Shown: positions 55,996 through 61,733 of the stretch, in pieces
How the letters are laid out: each line of letters opens with the position of its first letter
Numbering within the stretch: position 1 is the stretch's first letter
Source of the DNA: Streptomyces tardus
Lineage (GTDB): Bacteria; Actinomycetota; Actinomycetes; Streptomycetales; Streptomycetaceae
NCBI RefSeq assembly: GCF_018101125.2
Contig: NZ_JAELVF020000001.1
Location: 3,210,703-3,274,702, forward strand
Length of the DNA stretch: 64,000 bases
Reading direction: 5' to 3'
Translations under genes and position numbers: made by a program
Notes under the pieces: generated by a model
What the model was told of the DNA's origin: nothing
The model's database searches: none
What the model saw: only the letters and a program-made list of their open reading frames with translations

Positions 55996-56960
55996 ATCCA
56001 CCCCTCACGCCCCTGGCCGTTCTGCTCAACCCCCGTGTGCAGACGGTCCGGGTAGCGCGTGAGGTCGGGGCCCACACCCTCATGGTGGGTCCCGACCTCA
56101 CCGCGCCGGGCATGAACCGCGCCGCCGCCGAGGCGGACCAGGTCCTGGAGGCCGACTGGCGCGACCACCGGCGTCTGGCCGCGAACCTCTCGCATCTCAC
56201 CGGGGTTTCCCGGGTCTCGATCTTCGGCTTCGAGGACGGGACCGCGCTCGCCGCCGCCCGCGCCAACTGGTGTCTGCGCCTGGCGGGCAGCAGCCCCCGG
56301 TCGGTCGCCGTGCTCAGCGACCCCCTCGCCCTGCGCGAGCAGATCAACTCGATCACCTCCACCCCCGTGCGTCACGCCCTCTGCTCGGCCGCCGAGCTGC
56401 CGAGGGCCGCCTGCCAGGTCGGCTTCCCCTGCTCCGTGCGCCCGCGTCAATCCGCCGCCCGGACGGGCCCCTCCGCGGCGGAACCGGCCGTGGTGCACGG
56501 TGTGATCGAGGCAGAACGGCTCGCCGACCGGCTTCCGGCCGGCGAACTGGTCGTCGAGGAGTATCTGGAGGGTCCGCGCGTCGTGGTCGAGGCGTACAGC
56601 CACCTCGGCAGCCACACCATCCACGACGTCACACCGGTGCCCGGTACGGACGGGGCTCCCGGCCCCGAGGGGGCGCCCGGCATCGGACGGGACCGGCGGA
56701 CGTCCGGCTCCCGCGGCTCCGCCGACCGGGACCGGCTGCTCGACCCCGAAGGGCCGGAGCTGAACCGGTTGGTGAGCGACACCCTGGACGCGGCCGACTA
56801 CTGGGCCGGCCCCTCCCGGATCACCGCAGCCCTCACCGCACGCGGCCCGCGACCGGTGGCCGCCCGCGCCTGCCCCGCGCCGGACAGCGGCCTGCCGGCC
56901 GTCGCCATCGCCGCCCTCCTGGAACTCGCCGGGCCGGCTCACCGCGCCCAGGCGAGCTAG
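55992..56960 (+). CDS. Degenerate ATP-grasp-like protein
   Basis: This 322-residue protein has a pre-ATP-grasp region (TPLAVLLNPRVQTVRV, about 6-21), then the recognisable but altered ATP-grasp strands: GFPCSVRPR (usual Lys is Arg) and VVEEYLEGPRVVVEAYS. Where active members carry GPSHTE...GPRxVExNAR it reads GPSRITAALTARGPRPVAAR, losing the catalytic His, Glu and Asn. A Gly/Arg/Asp-rich insertion lies near 210-245, and the usual C-terminal 80 residues are missing. It is probably a pseudoenzyme or a decaying ligase. GTG 55992 overlaps the preceding ORF stop. Confidence 0.6.
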   Translation: MNPPLTPLAVLLNPRVQTVRVAREVGAHTLMVGPDLTAPGMNRAAAEADQVLEADWRDHRRLAANLSHLTGVSRVSIFGFEDGTALAAARANWCLRLAGSSPRSVAVLSDPLALREQINSITSTPVRHALCSAAELPRAACQVGFPCSVRPRQSAARTGPSAAEPAVVHGVIEAERLADRLPAGELVVEEYLEGPRVVVEAYSHLGSHTIHDVTPVPGTDGAPGPEGAPGIGRDRRTSGSRGSADRDRLLDPEGPELNRLVSDTLDAADYWAGPSRITAALTARGPRPVAARACPAPDSGLPAVAIAALLELAGPAHRAQAS

Positions 56961-57082
56961 GGTCTGTCGTTCGGATCTTGTTGGTCGGGAGCGGCAGAGG
57001 CGCGTGCCGGGCGTCGCGGGCCCGGCGAGCTCCGGAAAGGCAGGCCCCGAGCGATCGAGAGGTAGCGCTGCCGTCATCCCGG

Positions 57083-57098
57083 GACACAGCGCGGAAAC
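57083..57098 (+). promoter_or_regulatory. GlnR-box-like half site upstream of narK
   Basis: GACAC-N6-GAAAC at 57083-57098 matches the gTnAC-N6-GaAAC GlnR site with one mismatch and exact spacing. GlnR is the global nitrogen regulator of Streptomyces and controls nitrate genes. The next 16 bp do not form a second half-box. It lies 220 bp before narK, in the 357-bp gene-free leader. Confidence 0.4.
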
Positions 57099-57191
57099 CT
57101 GCAGTCCCTCACCTCGCCCGGAGCACCGATCACCCCGAACGTGTCCGACCACACCGATCACACCGGTCACAACAATGGTGCCGGTCACTCG

Positions 57192-57253
57192 GTACGCACC
57201 GATCACGCCGTACGCACCGACCACGCCGTACGCACCGACCACACCGTACGCAC
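57192..57253 (+). repeat. 18-bp tandem repeats in the narK leader
   Basis: Three tandem copies of GTACGCACCGAYCACRCC begin at 57192, 57210 and 57228, followed by a partial fourth GTACGCAC. They keep the narK reading frame open (hexapeptide VRTDHA) up to a GTG at 57141, but the strong ribosome site and family N-terminus favour the start at 57318. Confidence 0.85.
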
Positions 57254-57317
57254 GCACGCACGCACCGACCGCACCGCGCTCTCGCGCGCGGACGGCGCGG
57301 GCCGCAGAGGAGGCACC

Positions 57318-58715
57318 ATGACAGCCCGAGGCACCGCACGCGGTCCGGGCCGCTGGATCGAGCACTGGGAGCCGGAGGACCCGGACTTCTGGCGTGAGCA
57401 CGGCGAGCGCGTCGCCCGCCGAAATCTGGCCTTCTCCATCCTCTCGGAGCACATCGGCTTCTCCATCTGGTCGCTGTGGTCGGTGCTGGTGCTGTTCATG
57501 GGCCCCGAGTACGGGATCGACGCCGCCGGGAAGTTCTTCCTGGTCGGCATGGCGACCCTGGTCGGGGCGGTGATGCGGGTGCCGTACACCTTCGCCGTGG
57601 CCCGCTTCGGCGGCCGGAACTGGACGGTCGTTGCCGCAGCGATGCTGCTGCTGCCCACGCTGGCCGCGTTCGCGGTGATGGAGCCCGGCACCTCGTACGG
57701 CACGTTCATGCTGGTCGCCCTGCTGACCGGAGTGGGCGGGGGCAACTTCGCCTCCTCGATGACCAACATCAACTCCTTCTACCCGCTGCACCGCAAGGGC
57801 TGGGCGCTCGGGCTGAACGCGGGCGGCGGCAACATCGGGGTGCCGGCGGTCCAACTCGCCGCCCTGGCCGTCATCGCCACCGTCGGCGCCGGACAGCCGC
57901 GGGTGCTGCTCGGGCTCTACCTGCCGCTGATCGTGGTGTCCGCCGTCTGCGCCCGGCGCTGGATGGACAACCTCGCACCGGTGCGCAACGACACCGGGGC
58001 GGCACGGGAATCGGTACGCGACGCCCACACCTGGATCATGTCGTTCCTCTACGTGGGCACCTTCGGCTCGTTCATCGGCTACAGCTTCGCCTTCGGCCTC
58101 GTGCTCCAGAACCAGTTCGACCGCACTCCGCTCCAGGCCGCCTCGCTCACCTTCGTCGGGCCGCTGCTCGGCTCGCTGATCCGCCCCCTGGGCGGGCTGC
58201 TCGCCGACCGGTTCGGGGGCGGACGCATCACCCTGTGGAACTTCGCCGCCATGGCAGCGGCGACCGGCGTGGTCGCGGTGGCCTCGCAGGGCGAGTCGAT
58301 GCCGCTCTTCCTGGCCGGTTTCATCGCGCTCTTCGTGCTGAGCGGCCTGGGCAACGGCTCCACGTACAAGATGATTCCGGGCATCTACCGGGCGAAGGCC
58401 CTCGCCCGGGGGCTGACGGGCGAGGAGGCGGACACGTACGGCCGCCGACTCTCGGGCGCGGCCATCGGCCTGATCGGCGCTGTCGGCGCGCTCGGGGGGC
58501 TCGGCATCAACCTCGCCTTCCGCCAGTCCTTCCAGGCCACCGGCACCGGTACCGCCGCCTTCGTCGGGTTCCTCGCCTTCTACGCGGTGTGCTTCCTGGT
58601 GACCCGTCAGGTGTACACCCGCCGTCGGCGGGGTCCCGAGGAGGCCACGTCCCGCGCGGGCGGGGCGCACGAGGAGAACGGCGCGGAGCGGACACCGGCC
58701 TTCGCCGGGGTCTGA
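57318..58715 (+). CDS. narK: Nitrate/nitrite transporter NarK
   Basis: This 465-residue MFS protein of about 12 helices has the NarK opening GRWIEHWEPEDPDFWREHGE. Substrate-site signatures are GVGGGNFASSMTNINSFYPL and, in the second half, GLGNGSTYKMIPGIY. It moves nitrate and/or nitrite across the membrane for assimilation. The start is ATG 57318 with GAGGAGG 5 nt ahead. nnaR follows, the same order as narK-nnaR in S. coelicolor. Confidence 0.94.
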   Translation: MTARGTARGPGRWIEHWEPEDPDFWREHGERVARRNLAFSILSEHIGFSIWSLWSVLVLFMGPEYGIDAAGKFFLVGMATLVGAVMRVPYTFAVARFGGRNWTVVAAAMLLLPTLAAFAVMEPGTSYGTFMLVALLTGVGGGNFASSMTNINSFYPLHRKGWALGLNAGGGNIGVPAVQLAALAVIATVGAGQPRVLLGLYLPLIVVSAVCARRWMDNLAPVRNDTGAARESVRDAHTWIMSFLYVGTFGSFIGYSFAFGLVLQNQFDRTPLQAASLTFVGPLLGSLIRPLGGLLADRFGGGRITLWNFAAMAAATGVVAVASQGESMPLFLAGFIALFVLSGLGNGSTYKMIPGIYRAKALARGLTGEEADTYGRRLSGAAIGLIGAVGALGGLGINLAFRQSFQATGTGTAAFVGFLAFYAVCFLVTRQVYTRRRRGPEEATSRAGGAHEENGAERTPAFAGV

Positions 58716-58939
58716 GGCGCGGCTCGCGCGCCGCGGACGCCTGCCGGGCACCCCGGGCGCGCGTCGGCGCCCCACACGTCGGACACTCGTACGCAGCGAG
58801 TCCGTGACCCGCGGGACGCAGGCTCGTGGCCCCGGCACCGATCGCGGCCCGCGGAAGAGCGCGACCGCTCGGGCACGGGAGCACGGATCTCGCGACACGG
58901 GACCGCGGGACTACGGGACTACGGGATGAGGACCCGCCG

Positions 58940-60073
58940 ATGGAGCACGCACCACAGCCGAGGCCTCTGGACGGTTTCACCGTCGGGGTCACCGCCGCAC
59001 GACGCGCCGAGGAGCTCGGCGCCCTGCTCGCCCGTCGCGGCGCGGTCGTCCAGCACGGCCCGGCGCTGCGGATCGTCCCGCTCGCCGATGACGGCGAACT
59101 CCTCAGCAGCACGCGGCAGTTGATCGACCGCGCGCCGGACGTGACCATCGCCACCACTGCCATCGGCTTCCGCGGCTGGCTTTCCGCCGCGGAAGGCTGG
59201 GGTCTGGGCGAGGCACTGCTGCTGCGGCTCTCGCAGACCGAGATCCTCGCCCGTGGCCCCAAGGTGAAGGGCGCGGTGCGGGCGGCAGGGCTGAAGGAGG
59301 AGTGGTCGCCGGCCTCCGAGTCGATGGCCGAGGTGCTGGACCGGCTGCTGGAGCAGGGCGTCGAGGGCCTGAGGATCGCGGTCCAGCTGCACGGCGAGCC
59401 GCTGGCCGGTTTCAGCGACGCGCTGCGGGCGGCCGGCGCCGAGGTGGTCGGCGTACCCGTCTACCGCTGGCTGCCGCCGCGGGACACGGCGCCGCTGGAC
59501 CGGCTGATCGAGGCGGCCGTCGGTGGCTCGGTGGACGCGCTGACGTTCACCAGCGCCCCCGCCGCCGTCTCCCTGCTGCGCCGCGCCGGCGAACTGGACC
59601 TGCGGGTACGGCTGGTGGAGGCGCTTCGGCGGCAGGTGCTGCCGGTCTGCGTCGGCCCGGTCACCGCGCTGCCGCTCCAGGCCGAGGAGATCCCGACCCG
59701 GCAGCCCGAACGGTTCCGGCTCGGACCGCTCGTCCAGGTCCTGTGCGCGGAGCTGCCCCGGCGTCCGCTGGCGGTCGCCGGACGGCGGTTGGAGATCCGC
59801 GGCCACGCCGTCGTACTGGACGGGGAGCTGCGGGCGGTGCCTCCCGCCGGGATGGCGCTGCTGCGTACGCTCGCCCGCCGGCCCGGCCGTGTGGTGCCCG
59901 GGCCCGAACTGCTGCGCGCCCTGCCGGGATCGGGCACCGACGAGCACGCGGTGGAAACCGCCGTGGCCCGGCTGCGCACGGCGCTCGGCGGGAGCGGGCT
60001 CGTGCAGACGGCGGCCAAGCGGGGCTACCGGCTGGCGCACGACCCGACGACCGGCGACACGTACGCCGACTGA
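58940..60073 (+). CDS. nnaR: NnaR-type regulator: HemD-like domain plus winged helix
   Basis: This 377-residue protein has an N-terminal uroporphyrinogen-III synthase-like domain (about 10-260, VGVTAARRAEELGALLARRG ... IATTAIGFRGW ... LTFTSAPAAVSLL). A C-terminal OmpR-type winged helix (about 285-370) ends LVQTAAKRGYRLAHD. This architecture next to narK is that of S. coelicolor NnaR, a co-regulator of nitrite and nitrate assimilation working with GlnR. HemD activity is therefore unlikely to be its main role. The start at ATG 58940 has GAGGA 6 nt ahead; the earlier frame lacks homology. Confidence 0.85.
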   Translation: MEHAPQPRPLDGFTVGVTAARRAEELGALLARRGAVVQHGPALRIVPLADDGELLSSTRQLIDRAPDVTIATTAIGFRGWLSAAEGWGLGEALLLRLSQTEILARGPKVKGAVRAAGLKEEWSPASESMAEVLDRLLEQGVEGLRIAVQLHGEPLAGFSDALRAAGAEVVGVPVYRWLPPRDTAPLDRLIEAAVGGSVDALTFTSAPAAVSLLRRAGELDLRVRLVEALRRQVLPVCVGPVTALPLQAEEIPTRQPERFRLGPLVQVLCAELPRRPLAVAGRRLEIRGHAVVLDGELRAVPPAGMALLRTLARRPGRVVPGPELLRALPGSGTDEHAVETAVARLRTALGGSGLVQTAAKRGYRLAHDPTTGDTYAD

Positions 60074-60207
60074 ACACGTACGCCGACCGACCGGTCCGCA
60101 GCGTCCCCCGCACCGCCGGTCGTACGGCTCCCGACCGCCGAACGCCGCTCCCCGCACGGGCCGTTGAACGGCCCCCCGCGCCCGGCGTTGAACGCCACGG
60201 CGGTCCG

Positions 60208-60235
60208 GTGCGTATCCACCCGCAGGGGTACGCAC
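60208..60235. promoter_or_regulatory. Inverted repeat before the sigma-factor gene
   Basis: GTGCGTA-N14-TACGCAC spans 60208-60235, ending 20 bp before the sigma-factor GTG. It may be an operator or part of the promoter region. A direct repeat CGTTGAACG lies at 60162 and 60186. Confidence 0.35.
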
Positions 60236-60254
60236 ACTTCAACTGGGGTTCCGC

Positions 60255-60794
60255 GTGAGCGAGGATGCGGCCGTGGCTGACCGAACGTCGCAGGACGACG
60301 CCCTGATCCGGGCCCTCTACGAGGAGCACGCCGGGCCGCTGCTGACCTTCGTGCTGAGGTTGGTGGACGGCGACCGCCACCGGGCCGAGGACGTGGTGCA
60401 GGAGACGCTGCTGCGCGCCTGGCGCAACGCCGACCGACTGCGGGGCGCCACCGGCTCGATCCGGCCGTGGCTGGTCACGGTGGCCCGCCGCATCGTGATC
60501 GACGGCCACCGCAGCCGCCGGGCCAGACCCCGCGAGGTGGACGAGACCCAGCTGGAGAGCGTCCCCGCGGCCGACGAGATCGACCGCGCACTGCGGATGA
60601 TGACGATCTCCGAGGCACTGGGCGATCTGACCGACGCCCACCGGGAAGCGCTGGTCGAGACGTACTTCAGGGGGCGTACGGTCAACGAGGCCGCACAGGT
60701 GCTGGGCATACCCCCCGGCACCGTGCGCTCGCGGGTGTACTACGCGTTGCGCTCGCTGAAGCTCTCGCTGGAGGAGAGAGGGGTGTCGGCATGA
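60255..60794 (+). CDS. sigU: ECF sigma factor (SigU-like)
   Basis: This 179-residue ECF sigma factor has region 2 (LYEEHAGPLLTFVLRLVDGD ... AEDVVQETLLRAWRNADRL) and region 4 (LTDAHREALVETYFRGRTVN ... GTVRSRVYYALRSLK) joined by a short linker. The following gene overlaps as ATGA and encodes a zinc-finger-type membrane anti-sigma factor, so activity is probably set by its release. Position between nnaR and the HelD-like gene matches S. coelicolor sigU. GTG 60255 is used; GTG 60273 is possible. Confidence 0.75.
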   Translation: MSEDAAVADRTSQDDALIRALYEEHAGPLLTFVLRLVDGDRHRAEDVVQETLLRAWRNADRLRGATGSIRPWLVTVARRIVIDGHRSRRARPREVDETQLESVPAADEIDRALRMMTISEALGDLTDAHREALVETYFRGRTVNEAAQVLGIPPGTVRSRVYYALRSLKLSLEERGVSA

Positions 60795-61603
60795 CCTCGC
60801 TCGCCCACCACCAGGACCACCACGACCACCACGACGTCGGGGCGTACGCCATCGGCGCGCTGGACCCCGAGGACGCCGCGCGCTTCGAGGAGCACCTCGC
60901 CGACTGCGTGAGCTGCTCCGCCGAACTCGACGAACTCCTCGGCCTCGCCCCGCTGTTGGACGAGTACACCGACACCGGACGCACCGCGGCCGGCGCCTCT
61001 CCCCGGGCCACCGGCTGCCGGGACGGCGAGGCACTCCGCCCCGGCGCGGGTGCCACGGCCCGCCCCGCCGCCCTCGCCGTGCCGTACGTCCAGCCGGTAC
61101 GGGCCGGGGAGGCGCTGCTGGCGAGCGTCCTCGCCCGGGCCGCCGCCGAACGCCGGCGGCGGGCCCGACGGCGACTGGCGCTCGCGCTGCCCGCAGCCGC
61201 GGTGCTGGTCGCCGCCGCCCTCGGCGGAGCGGCGCTGCTGACCGGCGGAGACCGGGGGACCCCGCCCGATCCCATCCGCGCCGCGTACGACGCGGGGGAG
61301 AAACACCACGGCAGCGCGCCCGGGAGCGACGTCGACGCCACCGTCTCGCTGACCGAGAAGCGGTGGGGCACGGAGATCGCGGTTCGGCTCACCGGCGTCA
61401 CCGGGCCGCGCAGCTGCGGCCTGATCGCGGTGGGCCGGGACGGCGGGGAGCAGACCGTCACCACCTGGGCCGTGCCGGACACCGGCTACGGGCCGGGCAA
61501 GGAGGTCTACTACGTCGGCGGCTCCGCCTACGGCCCTGCCGACATCGACCACTTCGAGGTACGCACGCTGGACGGCCAACGGCTCGTCACGGTCGACAAG
61601 TAG
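60791..61603 (+). CDS. rsuA: Membrane anti-sigma factor (RsuA-like)
   Basis: This 270-residue protein starts with the zinc-associated anti-sigma motif. DVGAYAIGALDPEDAARFEE and HLADCVSCSAEL give the H-x3-C-x2-C pattern (His38, Cys42 and Cys45 by count). One membrane helix lies at about 128-150, after an Arg-rich stretch, and an extracytoplasmic domain of about 120 residues ends in TLDGQRLVTVD. It should hold the preceding sigma factor inactive until an envelope signal. The His-rich N-terminus HHQDHHDHHD may add metal binding. Confidence 0.8.
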   Translation: MTSLAHHQDHHDHHDVGAYAIGALDPEDAARFEEHLADCVSCSAELDELLGLAPLLDEYTDTGRTAAGASPRATGCRDGEALRPGAGATARPAALAVPYVQPVRAGEALLASVLARAAAERRRRARRRLALALPAAAVLVAAALGGAALLTGGDRGTPPDPIRAAYDAGEKHHGSAPGSDVDATVSLTEKRWGTEIAVRLTGVTGPRSCGLIAVGRDGGEQTVTTWAVPDTGYGPGKEVYYVGGSAYGPADIDHFEVRTLDGQRLVTVDK

Positions 61604-61733
61604 CCGCCCCGACCCGCCCGTTCCGACAAACACCGCGACGTGCGCCGACGCCCCGTACGCGCGGTCCGGGAGCGGCCTGCGCGAGGTGTACGGTTGACGG
61701 CTGCCCTGGACTGAGCAGAAGGGGGCCCTTGCG

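Noticed and set aside
57192..57253. CRISPR array
   Set aside because: The repeats are directly adjacent with no spacers, only 18 bp long, and no cas genes are near.
55875..58898. 1007-residue minus-strand open frame
   Set aside because: Opposite strand of the ATP-grasp and narK genes; translation is compositionally skewed and has no family.
61604..61733. Rifamycin-associated element before the HelD-like gene
   Set aside because: The inverted-repeat motif known upstream of rifamycin-resistance genes was looked for and not found; only a ribosome site is seen.
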